Source: Adhaeribacter swui (GTDB lineage: Bacteria; Bacteroidota; Bacteroidia; Cytophagales; Hymenobacteraceae). From it: a stretch of DNA of 64,000 nucleotides. Made by a program: the position numbers and the translations under genes. Below, piece by piece: positions 33,481 through 42,285 of this stretch (position 1 is its first letter; the number at the start of each line of letters is the position of its first letter). The stretch lies in the NCBI RefSeq assembly GCF_014217805.1, contig NZ_CP055156.1:1426001-1490000 (forward strand), in the 5' to 3' direction. The notes beneath the pieces are model-generated. The model was not told the origin of the DNA and made no database searches. It worked only from the letters and a program-made list of their open reading frames with translations.

Positions 33481-34362
33481 ATGATGAAAAATTTTAATTC
33501 TACGTTTGCCCCGATTTTCTTATTGCTTTTTACGGTTTTAGTTACTGCCTGTAACAACGAACCGGAAGCGCCTACGGTGCTGCAGTTGGTTTCCAGTACC
33601 AATCAGAATTACGTTTCGGAAAATATTACCAAGCCGGGTGGTGCGTCAGTTACTACGGGCGTGTACGCCCAGGCTCCCGCCGAAAACGTGAGCTTAACTA
33701 AATTTTTGGTAACTCTCAACTACGATACCGCCGCCACTCCTGATAAGAAGTATGAGATGATTTATTTAGATTCTACCTTAGCCCCAGAAACCAAATCATT
33801 TTCGATGCCGGTAGTTTATACGCCCCGTAATTTAGCTAGTCGGGAAACCTGGAACTTTACCGTAACTGATAGTAATAATAAAACTTATACGAGATCTGTC
33901 CGCATCAGAACTACGAGCACGGCTAATACATATCAATCAACTTACTACACCTATAGTAATGTGCTGCTTATCCGGGTTAATCCTTTAGTTGTGCCAGTCA
34001 GCCTTTATACTTTTGCATCGGCAACTGGTACTGCTTTCCCGACCTACGCGATAAACGAGCAAAGCGCTAATATTGATTTTGTGTTAAACAACATCGGCAC
34101 GCAAAAACCTAGTTTAAGTTTAATAAAAGGAGATTCCTTAGTTCGAACCGCATTAACCCTTGAAGGTTTTAATGAAATTAATAATGTTACTAAAATAAAA
34201 AATGCCTATCCCTCTGCTCCGGGGCAAGCCAGAGCGGAAAATTTAAAAGTGAATGATGTGTTAGCCTTTAGAACCAGAAAGAATAAAATGGCGGTACTCC
34301 GCATCAGCGAAGTTTTCAGAACGCAGGATTCTTTAAGATTTGAATTAAAAGTAGAGAAGTAA
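33481..34362 (+). CDS. Putative lipoprotein of unknown function
   Basis: I start at the ATG at 33481 rather than an upstream TTG. The lipoprotein signal ends LFTVLVTAC (Cys24 from this start). The 293-residue protein contains a NVSLTKFLVTLNYDT strand and later ARAENLKVNDVLAFRTRKNKMAVLRISEV, which suggests a beta-rich surface protein. I do not recognise a family. It is convergent with the FadL-type gene, sharing a terminator with it. Confidence 0.75.
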   Translation: MMKNFNSTFAPIFLLLFTVLVTACNNEPEAPTVLQLVSSTNQNYVSENITKPGGASVTTGVYAQAPAENVSLTKFLVTLNYDTAATPDKKYEMIYLDSTLAPETKSFSMPVVYTPRNLASRETWNFTVTDSNNKTYTRSVRIRTTSTANTYQSTYYTYSNVLLIRVNPLVVPVSLYTFASATGTAFPTYAINEQSANIDFVLNNIGTQKPSLSLIKGDSLVRTALTLEGFNEINNVTKIKNAYPSAPGQARAENLKVNDVLAFRTRKNKMAVLRISEVFRTQDSLRFELKVEK

Positions 34363-34398
34363 GTAAATCAAGGTGCAGCCCGTTTTCAAAATACTCAA

Positions 34399-34438
34399 AA
34401 AAAAGCGCGGCTCCGGTAAATCAGAGCCGCGCTTTTTT
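34399..34438. terminator. Bidirectional terminator between convergent genes
   Basis: The perfect stem AAAAAAGCGCGGCTC / GAGCCGCGCTTTTTT with a 10-base loop serves both strands. Confidence 0.92.
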
Positions 34439-34452
34439 AAATAATTAAATTT

Positions 34453-35976
34453 TTAAAAATTAAACCCAACGGTAAATAACACGCTGTTAGTTGTATTTTC
34501 GGAATTAACTACGGGTTGCAAATTATCTATTAAAGAATAAGGCGAATACACGCTGTTGTACCGGGAGTTTACCACCGCTAAATCAAAAAAGTGATTTTCC
34601 TGCTTAATACCTACGCCAGCCGTAATGTATCTTTTATCGCGGTCGTAAGCGCTGCTTTTATAAGGATCGCCGTACAACGCATAGCCCGCTCTTACCCGGA
34701 AAACATTATACCGGTACTCACCGCCTACCCGGAAATTTAAGGTAGACTGGTAGGTATTTTTAATAATATCGTTGGTACCGGAAAAAGCATCAGCACCGTT
34801 GCTGTTATTTAAGCGGGCGCCGCCATAATTTACGTATTCTACATCTGCGGATATAAACCCGTTTTTACCGGCAAAAAAAGCAACTCCCCCATTGGCCCGC
34901 ATGGGCGTAGTTAAAGTATACTCAAAATCGCCGGGCACAACACTAGCATTATAGTTACCTGGCGTAGAACCGCCAAAAGTAGTTGCCATAGAAGTGGTGT
35001 ACTGATCGCGCAAGGTATAGAACGTTGGCGTTTGCACCGATAAACCAATACGCACCGCATCCACTGGCCGTACGATTACCCCAATTTTTAAATTTATACC
35101 CGAACCGGTAGTAGTAAACTCATCGCTTAAGGTTAAATCCTGAAAATCAGTATTCGCATCGGCATCCACTTCCTGGTAAACGCGCGTCTGGTTGTAGCGC
35201 ACCGTAGTAAGGCCAACCGAAGCCCCCAGGTACAACTTATCGCGGTAACTGGCTCCGTACGAAAAGTCCCATTGGTTCTGTGCGCCTTTGCTGGTTATGG
35301 TTTCGTTCTGTCTTAAATTCCCCTGCGACTCTACGTAAATTTCTTCCTGAGTTGGCGAATTGGGATTATTTGGATTAGTAGGAATTTTATTTACCCCGAT
35401 TAAGTACGTAGAATAAGCTAAGCCTTCTAAAGTATTAATGCCGTTGTCATATTCTGCATCCAGGTCAGCTTCGGTGCGTTGGTTGGCAATAGCTGTTTCT
35501 CCTAACGACTGTACCATAGACCGGGTTTGATCAACGGGGCCACCGTAGCTAAACCGGTTCTGAAAATTGTTCAAGCGGGTTAAGCCAATACCAAAGGCAC
35601 CCGAGCGCCAGTCACTTTCGTCGGTATCGGATTTACGTTTCGTAAAAACAATACCTAAACTAGGGATATTCAAAATATTGCGCTGATCCGTAGCACTGGT
35701 ACTGCCATTTAACCGGCTTTCGCTGCCGGATAAACTAATACCTGGTGTAAAAGAAATTTCGGAACGGCGGTACAAGCCTAAACCAGCCGGGTTACCCGAT
35801 ATCGTAGAAATATCTGCCCCTAAAGCTGTTTGCGCCCCCGCCATACCTTGCATGCGAGCCGAACCACCAAAATCGGTGCGGGAATAACGGAGGGCATCGA
35901 CCTCGGTTTGGGCCGATACCTTCCCTGTCCAGCTTAAAAAGATTAAGCCGGCTATTAAAAATCTATATTTCTTCAT
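34453..35976 (-). CDS. FadL/OMPP1-type outer membrane transport protein
   Basis: The 507-residue precursor has a signal peptide (IAGLIFLSWTGKVSA). The mature start DALRYSRTDFGGSARMQGMAGAQTALGAD and ISGNPAGLGLYRRSEIS is the N-terminal plug of Bacteroidota OMPP1/FadL/TodX proteins. The rest alternates polar and hydrophobic residues as expected for a 14-strand barrel, ending VLFTVGFNF with a terminal Phe. The ligand is probably hydrophobic. It lies 17 bases after the Tyr/Gly-rich lipoprotein gene, so the two are likely one operon. Confidence 0.9.
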   Translation of the reverse strand: MKKYRFLIAGLIFLSWTGKVSAQTEVDALRYSRTDFGGSARMQGMAGAQTALGADISTISGNPAGLGLYRRSEISFTPGISLSGSESRLNGSTSATDQRNILNIPSLGIVFTKRKSDTDESDWRSGAFGIGLTRLNNFQNRFSYGGPVDQTRSMVQSLGETAIANQRTEADLDAEYDNGINTLEGLAYSTYLIGVNKIPTNPNNPNSPTQEEIYVESQGNLRQNETITSKGAQNQWDFSYGASYRDKLYLGASVGLTTVRYNQTRVYQEVDADANTDFQDLTLSDEFTTTGSGINLKIGVIVRPVDAVRIGLSVQTPTFYTLRDQYTTSMATTFGGSTPGNYNASVVPGDFEYTLTTPMRANGGVAFFAGKNGFISADVEYVNYGGARLNNSNGADAFSGTNDIIKNTYQSTLNFRVGGEYRYNVFRVRAGYALYGDPYKSSAYDRDKRYITAGVGIKQENHFFDLAVVNSRYNSVYSPYSLIDNLQPVVNSENTTNSVLFTVGFNF

Positions 35977-35993
35977 TTTAAATCAGTAGGAAA

Positions 35994-37298
35994 TTAATTA
36001 CGTCTGGGTCTGCCGCCACCGCTGCTGCCGCCGCCACCATTACTGCCACCCCCAGATGGGAAAGAAGACCGGCTTGGCTGGCTCCAGGAATCGTTGTTGC
36101 GTGGAGCAGGCTGCGAACGGAAGATATCCTGCCGCGGCGTGGTTTCAAAAGTCCGTGGCCGGGATTCAATTACCCGTGCTGGCCGACTTTGCCGTTGCGT
36201 TTCGGCCGGGAAGCTAGGTGGGGTTGGGGCAGGCTCATTCGAGATGGTGCCTTCGAACCGACGAACCGGACGCGTAGATGGCCGGTAGATATTGGCATTG
36301 TCGGTACCTACCCGCGCTGGCTGGTTGTTGTTTGGCGTAATTACCGAACCAGCATCTACCGGATTAACAACCCCGGTACGAGCACCCCGTACCGCCCGGC
36401 CTTGCGGCTGCGTAGTTGTTCCGGAATTATCGCCAACGCGAGAGCCACTACCAGTACCAGTATTAGGCGCGATTAAGCCACCACCGCTCACAATACGAGC
36501 CGGACGACCACCAGTATTATCACCTACCCGGCTACCCGTATTAGGCGTTACACGATTACCGGCTGTATTACGATCGGTAGGCACTACGCTGCGCTCTGGG
36601 CGTGGGCCATAATTCCGTGGCCGAAAGTTAGTAGGATAACGATCGTAGTTGCCGCCATTGGCATAAAAGCCGTTATAGAACCCATTGTAATAGCCGTTAT
36701 AAAACCCATTACGATAACCTGAGAAAAGGCCGCCGCCATAGTAGCCGTACGGATTGTAAAATCCGCCATAACCTGCATAAGGCGAGAAAAACGGATTACC
36801 AAAGCCCAAGCCTAAAGAAAGACCTGTATAGAAGCCCGGACGGTAAAAGCCCGAACCATAACCATAGGAGAACGGATCGTAGAATGGATTGTAAGCATTA
36901 AAGCCAGAACCGTACCAATACGGATCGGTGTAGGCAAAATCGTAATAAGACATGCCCCGGTACGGGCTGTTAAACCGACGAATCCGCGAAGCATAGGTAT
37001 AATCTTCGGAGTAATAATCGTAATCGCTGTACGAACTGCTGTTGCTGCGGTTATTGTTAGTAGTACCCGAATATTCCGGATTAGCTACTTCGTCGCTGTT
37101 GGTATTTGTATTCGCTTCCGTAGCTACATTATTTTCGGTTACAGCCGCCGTAGGTTTGCTGGCAAAAACGGTTTTATCCGTTGAAGCATAATATAAATCA
37201 TCCGTTTCGGTAGATGACTGAATGGCAGTAGGCCCACTGCAACCTGCCAGCAGGAGGGTTGCCAATGGTACCAACGTTAGTTTATGTAAGTATTTCAT
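35994..37298 (-). CDS. Tyr/Gly/Asn-rich low-complexity lipoprotein
   Basis: The 434-residue precursor has a clear lipobox (LLLAGC, Cys20). Residues about 90-220 are a run of aromatic and glycine repeats (YGYGSGFYRPGFYTG, NGFYNGYYNGFYNG), followed by an Arg/Pro/Thr/Gly-rich half with repeated VTPNTGSRVGDN, PARIVSGGG and PARV words, ending in Gly/Ser and PRRN. It is probably anchored and extended at the surface. I do not recognise a domain. It is the first gene of a likely operon with the FadL-type porin. Plus-strand ORFs over it are shadows. Confidence 0.85.
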   Translation of the reverse strand: MKYLHKLTLVPLATLLLAGCSGPTAIQSSTETDDLYYASTDKTVFASKPTAAVTENNVATEANTNTNSDEVANPEYSGTTNNNRSNSSSYSDYDYYSEDYTYASRIRRFNSPYRGMSYYDFAYTDPYWYGSGFNAYNPFYDPFSYGYGSGFYRPGFYTGLSLGLGFGNPFFSPYAGYGGFYNPYGYYGGGLFSGYRNGFYNGYYNGFYNGFYANGGNYDRYPTNFRPRNYGPRPERSVVPTDRNTAGNRVTPNTGSRVGDNTGGRPARIVSGGGLIAPNTGTGSGSRVGDNSGTTTQPQGRAVRGARTGVVNPVDAGSVITPNNNQPARVGTDNANIYRPSTRPVRRFEGTISNEPAPTPPSFPAETQRQSRPARVIESRPRTFETTPRQDIFRSQPAPRNNDSWSQPSRSSFPSGGGSNGGGGSSGGGRPRRN

Positions 37299-37470
37299 GG
37301 TATAGGGGCTATAACTCTTAGTACAAAATTTAAACAGCCGCCCGTTAAAGGTTGGCTTTATTATAATTTAACGTAATTTTGAGCAGATTTGATATATTAT
37401 TTTAATTGTCAAATCTCGTACCAAATAACTACGAATTTTCCAATACAAATATACGAAAAATAATAGAAAA

Positions 37471-38946
37471 ATGAGCAAAAGCTTACCGAAAAGAAGCGAA
37501 GATTACTCCCTGTGGTACAATGAGTTAGTAAAAAGAGCTGGCCTAGCCGAGAACTCGCCGGTACGGGGTTGCATGGTAATTAAACCGTACGGATATGCCA
37601 TTTGGGAAAAGATGCAGCGCATTCTGGATGACATGTTCAAGAAAACCGGTCATAGCAATGCTTATTTCCCTTTGTTTATTCCTAAATCTTTCTTCAGTAA
37701 AGAAGCCAACCACGTAGAAGGTTTTGCCAAAGAATGCGCCGTAGTAACGCACTACCGCCTTAAAAACGCCGAAGATGGCAGCGGTATTGTGGTGGATCCG
37801 GACGCCAGACTGGAAGAAGAATTAATTGTGCGGCCAACTTCCGAAACGGTAATCTGGAATACGTACAAAAACTGGATTCAATCGTACCGCGATTTACCGC
37901 TGTTGTTAAACCAATGGGCCAACGTGGTACGCTGGGAAATGCGCACGCGCTTGTTTTTACGCACTTCAGAGTTTCTGTGGCAGGAAGGCCATACTGCCCA
38001 CGCCACGGCCCAGGAAGCCATTGCGGAAACCGAACAAATGCTGGGCGTATACGCCGAGTTTGCCGAAAAATACATGGCCGTGCCCGTTGTACGCGGCGTA
38101 AAGAGCCCGAACGAACGTTTTGCTGGTGCCCTGGAAACGTATTGCATTGAGGCCATGATGCAGGATGGCAAAGCCTTACAAGCCGGCACCTCGCATTTCC
38201 TGGGTCAGAATTTTGCGAAAGCTTTTGATGTAAAATTTGCGACGAAAGAAGGCGGCTTAGAATACGTTTGGGGAACATCGTGGGGTGTGAGCACCCGTTT
38301 GATGGGCGCTTTGATTATGGCCCACTCCGATGACGATGGCCTGGTATTACCTCCTATGCTGGCTCCGATCCAAGTAGTAATTATTCCCGTATTTTTTAAC
38401 GAAACGCAACTGGCTCAAATCTCGGAAAAAGCCAAACAGATAAAGCAAGCTTTAGAAGTGCGCGGCATTTCCGTAAAGTTTGACGACCGCGATACCCAGA
38501 AGCCGGGCTGGAAGTTTGCCGAGTACGAGCTGCAAGGCGTACCCGTACGTATTGCCATTGGCGCCCGCGATCTGGAAAATGGCACCGCCGAAGTAGCCCG
38601 CCGCGATACCAAAGTTAAAACCACTTATCCGCTCGAAAACTTAGATGCACAAGTAGCTGATTTGTTAAATGAAATTCAGGAGAACATTTACCAGAAAGCT
38701 TTCCAGTTCCGGGAAGAGCACATTACCAAAGTAGATTCGTACGAAGAATTTAAAAACGTGCTGGATACCAAAGGCGGTTTTGTATTAGCCCACTGGGATG
38801 GCACCCCTGAAACGGAAGAGCGCATTAAAGAAGAAACCAAAGCCACCATCCGGTGCATTGCCCTGGATGCCGAAGCCGAAGAAGGAACTTGTATTTTAAC
38901 CGGTAAACCTTCTGGCCGTCGCGTGCATTTTGCCCGAGCCTACTAG
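37471..38946 (+). CDS. proS: Prolyl-tRNA synthetase (archaeal/eukaryotic type)
   Basis: The 491-residue class II synthetase starts [29 protein letters not shown]. It has motif 2 with [26 protein letters not shown], motif 3 ([27 protein letters not shown]), the anticodon-binding domain (IPVFFNE...) and a C-terminal zinc-type domain with Cys residues. It lacks the editing insert of the Escherichia coli type. It charges tRNA-Pro. It is divergent from the lipoprotein-porin operon and ends at a strong terminator. Confidence 0.97.
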   Translation: MSKSLPKRSEDYSLWYNELVKRAGLAENSPVRGCMVIKPYGYAIWEKMQRILDDMFKKTGHSNAYFPLFIPKSFFSKEANHVEGFAKECAVVTHYRLKNAEDGSGIVVDPDARLEEELIVRPTSETVIWNTYKNWIQSYRDLPLLLNQWANVVRWEMRTRLFLRTSEFLWQEGHTAHATAQEAIAETEQMLGVYAEFAEKYMAVPVVRGVKSPNERFAGALETYCIEAMMQDGKALQAGTSHFLGQNFAKAFDVKFATKEGGLEYVWGTSWGVSTRLMGALIMAHSDDDGLVLPPMLAPIQVVIIPVFFNETQLAQISEKAKQIKQALEVRGISVKFDDRDTQKPGWKFAEYELQGVPVRIAIGARDLENGTAEVARRDTKVKTTYPLENLDAQVADLLNEIQENIYQKAFQFREEHITKVDSYEEFKNVLDTKGGFVLAHWDGTPETEERIKEETKATIRCIALDAEAEEGTCILTGKPSGRRVHFARAY

Positions 38947-38995
38947 ACACTAGTAAATTCTAGGCGCAAGTATCAGGACACAAGTATCAGGATTT
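38941..38995. repeat. Spacer tract of ACTAG and AAGTATCAGGA words
   Basis: TAGACACTAGTAAATTCTAG is followed by two near-copies of CAAGTATCAGGA. It overlaps the proS stop codon. Confidence 0.45.
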
Positions 38996-39007
38996 TTATA
39001 TTTTAAG

Positions 39008-39048
39008 CTAACCCCGGTAAGTTATAAAACTTACCGGGGTTAGTTTTT
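39008..39048 (+). terminator. Intrinsic terminator of proS
   Basis: The 16-base perfect stem CTAACCCCGGTAAGTT / AACTTACCGGGGTTAG with loop ATAA is followed by TTTTT. Confidence 0.93.
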
Positions 39049-39392
39049 CATGTTCCTGTTTGCAGTTTCTAGTAATGGTTAAGTGCCGTTTATTCAGAAT
39101 TAAGAAAGCTGAACGGGATTTGTTATTTCATTTTACAGAGCACTCGGATTTGAAATCCGGATGGTTAAGAAATTAAACCAACACTGGCCAGAGAGAAGTC
39201 GCTAGAATCAGAAAATTTTAAAAATTTTTATTTCTATCCTCGCTATCATCGCTCCATTAATTCTCATCTTCTGCGGATGTACTAAAATCAAATCTAAATA
39301 ATCTTACCATTCAAGAAAATCTTACAAAACATTGCTTCCTCTGGCTTTGCTTGTATATTTGAATTTTCCGGTAAAACAAGTTGCAGCAACTT

Positions 39393-40454
39393 ATGGCTTC
39401 TTCTCAAAATGCCCCGATCACGGTGGGCTTAGCTTCTTTTGGCATGTCTGGTTTGGTATTTCATGGTCCTTTGCTGGCAGCTAGTCCGCACTTTAAACTA
39501 ACCAAAGTGCTGGAACGCAGCAGCGAAAAGTCGAAATTGCGGTACCCGGAAGTAGAAGTAGTCCGTGATTTTCAAGCGCTTATTCAAGACGAAAGCATTG
39601 AGCTGGTAGTAATTAACACGCCCAATGCGCTACATTTTGAAATGGGACAGCAGGCTTTACGCGCCGGGAAACACGTGGTAATGGAAAAACCTTTTACTGT
39701 TACAGCCCAGGAAGCAACTGAACTGATTACGCTGGCTAAAGAGCAGAATTGCATTTTAACGGTTTTTCAGAACCGCCGCTGGGACGGCGATTTCCGCACC
39801 ATTCAACAAATAGTTACGCAAAAACTCCTGGGTAAACTCGTGTATTACGAAGCCCATTACGACCGTTTCCGGAATTACATAGAAGCCAACACCTGGAAAG
39901 AAGAAACCGGCCCTGGGTCCGGTTTATTGTATAACCTGGGCTCCCACATGATCGACCAGGCTTTGGTTTTATTCGGCAAACCGCAAGCCATTACCGCGCA
40001 CTTAGGCACGCAACGCCCCGGAGGCAAGATTGATGACTACTACGATATTACCTTGCATTATCCGGACCTGGTAGCCAGCATCAAATCCAGTTATCTGGTG
40101 CGCGAACCCGGTCCGCGTTATATTTTAAACGGCACCGAAGGTTCTTTTCATAAATACGGCATCGACCCACAGGAAGAAGCTTTAAAGGCAGGGCAAATAC
40201 CTACCGGACCTACCTGGGGCCAGGAGCCTACTGCGGATTGGGGTAAGCTTAATACGCAGCTAAACGGCATACACTTTACCGGCACCATCGAAACGTTACC
40301 CGGCTCCTTCCCTAGTTTCTACCAAAACGTTTACGAAGCCATTCGCTTAGACCAGGAACTGCAAGTAGAACCCGAAGAAGCTGCGCTTGGCATTCAGCTC
40401 ATAGAACTAGCCCAGCAAAGCCACAATGAGAAGCGGACGGTTTTGGTTGATTGA
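39393..40454 (+). CDS. Gfo/Idh/MocA family oxidoreductase, cytoplasmic
   Basis: I use the ATG at 39393 (MASSQNAPITVGLASFG); the upstream in-frame start is a TTG. The 353-residue protein has the Rossmann start VGLASFGMSG, ELVVINTPN and the EKP motif (VVMEKPFT) that carries the catalytic Lys, then a C-terminal domain with NLGSHMIDQALVLFG. It lacks a signal peptide, unlike the exported paralogue at 52123. Substrate unknown; probably a sugar or inositol NAD(P)-dependent oxidation. Confidence 0.92.
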   Translation: MASSQNAPITVGLASFGMSGLVFHGPLLAASPHFKLTKVLERSSEKSKLRYPEVEVVRDFQALIQDESIELVVINTPNALHFEMGQQALRAGKHVVMEKPFTVTAQEATELITLAKEQNCILTVFQNRRWDGDFRTIQQIVTQKLLGKLVYYEAHYDRFRNYIEANTWKEETGPGSGLLYNLGSHMIDQALVLFGKPQAITAHLGTQRPGGKIDDYYDITLHYPDLVASIKSSYLVREPGPRYILNGTEGSFHKYGIDPQEEALKAGQIPTGPTWGQEPTADWGKLNTQLNGIHFTGTIETLPGSFPSFYQNVYEAIRLDQELQVEPEEAALGIQLIELAQQSHNEKRTVLVD

Positions 40455-40525
40455 GTTGGAAGGTTGAAAAGTTAAAAGGTTGGAAAGTTATTAGTTGCAG
40501 GTTACAAGTTGCAGGTTGTAAATGG
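40455..40525. repeat. Spacer tract of GTTGGAAGGTTG words
   Basis: GTTGGAAGGTTGAAAAGTT, AGGTTGGAAAGTT and GTTGCAGGTTACAAGTTGCAGG repeat with a period near 8. It is the complement of the vocabulary at 2658-2725 and 42218-42285. Confidence 0.55.
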
Positions 40526-40563
40526 ATTCTGCTAACTGGTTGATGCTATTTATTAATCGCAAA

Positions 40564-40605
40564 AAAGCTCCCCGCCTTGGATAAGGAGGGGTTGGGGGTG
40601 GTTGA
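40564..40605. repeat. Solo right-end palindrome of the DUF559 unit
   Basis: CTCCCCGCCTTGGATAAGGAGGGG followed by TTGGGGGTGGTTGAT is the inverted right-end type. No DUF559 sequence lies next to it. Confidence 0.72.
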
Positions 40606-40692
40606 TTTTTTTAAATTTTCTACTGCTAAGCAGGAATTTTAACTTTTTCCCTTTTACCAAACTACTAATTCTAACCATATGACATAAAAAAT

Positions 40693-40731
40693 AGCCAGAA
40701 GATACACCAAACAAGCTTGTATCTTCTGGCT
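40693..40731 (-). terminator. Intrinsic terminator of galT
   Basis: The 14-base stem AGCCAGAAGATACA / TGTATCTTCTGGCT starts 23 bases after the galT stop and is followed on the minus strand by a T-rich run. Confidence 0.85.
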
Positions 40732-40753
40732 GTTTCTCCTGCAAATCGTTTTA

Positions 40754-41776
40754 CTACACCAAACTCCGTAAACGATCAGCGGCAGTTTCGGGGGTAATGT
40801 CGCGTTGCGGGTTGCCCAGCATTTCGTAACCCACCATAAATTTTTTAACCGTAGCCGAACGCAGCAAAGGCGGATAAAAGTGCATGTGAAAATGCCAACC
40901 CGGATGTTCCTGCCCATCCGTTGGGGTTTGGTGAATACCCGCCGAGTACGGGAATGATACGTTAAACACCTTATCGTAAACGGTGGTTAACTTCTTAATG
41001 CTATCGGCATAAGCATCTTTTTCGGCTTCGGTCATCTCGCTCAGATTCCCGAAATGGCGCTTACTCACGATCATAGTTTCGAAAGGCCACACCGCCCAGA
41101 ATGGGACTAAGGCTACGAAGTGCTCGTTTTCTACCACAATGCGTTTTTTTTCTTCCAGCTCTATGGCCAGATAATCGTGGAGTAGGCTGCGGTTATTGGC
41201 ACTATAGTAATTTTGCTGCTGAACTAATTCTTTAGCCGGCTCCACGGGTATAGAGCTTTGCGCCCAGATTTGACCGTGCGGGTGCGGATTGCTGCAACCC
41301 ATAATAATGCCTTTATTTTCAAAAATCTGGACGTAGTTAATGAAGTCGAGTTTGCCCAGTTCTTCGTATTCGTTTTGCCAGAGATCCACTACTTTCCGGA
41401 TATCGGCTACTGCCATATCGGGTAAGGTCAGGTCGTGGCGGGGCGAAAAGCAGATAACTTTGCAAATACCTCGCTCGCTTTCGGCTTTTAACAATCCGCT
41501 TTTTTCGAAACTGCCGGTGGGCGTGTTTTCCTGTAAAGCGCCAAAGTCGTTGTTAAAAACAAAAGTTTCGGTATACGGCGGATTTTTCTCACCACCTGCC
41601 CGTTCGTTGCCGGGGCACAAGTAACATTTTGGATCGTAAGCCGGCCGGGTTTCTTTTTCTACTTCTTCCTGCTGGCCTTGCCAAGGCCGTTTGGCCCGGT
41701 GTGGCGACACTAAAACCCACTCGCCGGTAAGTGCATTATATCTTCGGTGCGGATGTTCTGCTAAATCAAATGCCAT
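40754..41776 (-). CDS. galT: Galactose-1-phosphate uridylyltransferase
   Basis: The 340-residue HIT-superfamily enzyme has the start [20 protein letters not shown], a zinc-site Cys pair (KCYLCPG), [14 protein letters not shown] with the nucleophilic HPH, and a C-terminal [14 protein letters not shown] zinc or iron site. It exchanges UMP between UDP-glucose and galactose-1-phosphate. It is the last gene of galM-galK-galT and is separated from galK by 486 bases that hold the decayed DUF559 unit. Confidence 0.97.
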   Translation of the reverse strand: MAFDLAEHPHRRYNALTGEWVLVSPHRAKRPWQGQQEEVEKETRPAYDPKCYLCPGNERAGGEKNPPYTETFVFNNDFGALQENTPTGSFEKSGLLKAESERGICKVICFSPRHDLTLPDMAVADIRKVVDLWQNEYEELGKLDFINYVQIFENKGIIMGCSNPHPHGQIWAQSSIPVEPAKELVQQQNYYSANNRSLLHDYLAIELEEKKRIVVENEHFVALVPFWAVWPFETMIVSKRHFGNLSEMTEAEKDAYADSIKKLTTVYDKVFNVSFPYSAGIHQTPTDGQEHPGWHFHMHFYPPLLRSATVKKFMVGYEMLGNPQRDITPETAADRLRSLV

Positions 41777-41787
41777 AGTTTTAGTTT

Positions 41788-41840
41788 TTAGTCGATAGTT
41801 AATAGTTAACAGTCCATGGTCGACGGTCCACGGATTAAAG
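41788..41840. repeat. Spacer tract of AGTCGATAG / GTCCACGG words
   Basis: AGTCGATAGTTAATAGTTAACAG is followed by TCCATGGTCGACGGTCCACGG. It resembles the tract at 160-205, which is likewise on the start-codon side of a gene beside a DUF559 unit. Confidence 0.45.
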
Positions 41841-41885
41841 TGATAAATAATTGAAGTGGTAAAATGGTACTAGGTACATGTAAAG

Positions 41886-42215
41886 AAAGCTCCCCTCCTG
41901 CTTTAGGAGGGGTTGGGGGTGGTAAACTGGGCGGTGACTTCCGCTGAATCCTCTTCTAACTGCTCAAATACCCCTTCATGTTAAACCGTAGCAACTCTAT
42001 ATTATAAATTTTTAAAAATTTTATTTTCTCCTGAGTTTAATACCAATAAAGTAAGTTTACCCACCTAATTCAATTGCCCGCTTTAGCAGGATTTAAGTTG
42101 TTGCGTTTCTGGCGGAGTAGATTTTTAAATTTTTCTGATTGTGGTTACGTTCTTGCATCTTCCACTGCTATAGTCAACCACCCCCAACCCCTCCTTATCC
42201 AAGGAGGGGAGCTTT
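41886..42215 (-). pseudogene. Decayed DUF559 unit between galK and galT
   Basis: The ends 41886-41923 and 42177-42215 match the left and right ends of the intact unit almost base for base. Between them about 250 bases align with the DUF559 gene: the stretches at 41975-42040 (C-terminal end) and 42100-42165 (N-terminal end, CTGGCGGAGTAGATTTTTAAAT) are clearly related, while roughly 100-120 bases of the middle, including catalytic sequence, are missing or unrecognisable. No ORF survives. The same orientation relative to the host operon as at 268-713 is noted. Confidence 0.78.
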
Positions 42216-42217
42216 CT

Positions 42218-42285
42218 TTACTCCCAACCTGCAACCTCCTACCCTTCCAACTTTCTAACTTTCTAACTTTCTAACCTTCCAACTA
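42218..42285. repeat. Spacer tract of CTTTCTAACTTTCTAAC words
   Basis: Three near-exact copies of TTTCTAAC lie among CAACCTGCAACCTCC and CCTTCCAAC. The tract runs into the last codons of galK. Confidence 0.55.

Noticed and set aside
36094-36612. Long plus-strand ORFs over the Tyr/Gly-rich lipoprotein
   Set aside because: They are antisense to a gene with a clear lipobox and biased composition, and encode only Arg/Pro/Gly-rich sequence with no recognisable features.
39125-39165. Possible tRNA-like hairpin (CGGATTTGAAATCCGG)
   Set aside because: Only one stem is visible; no acceptor stem, T-loop or anticodon arm can be built around it.
40455-40525. Short-word tract considered as a CRISPR array
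   Set aside because: Words are under 13 bases, imperfect, and have no unique spacers of regular length; no cas genes are present.
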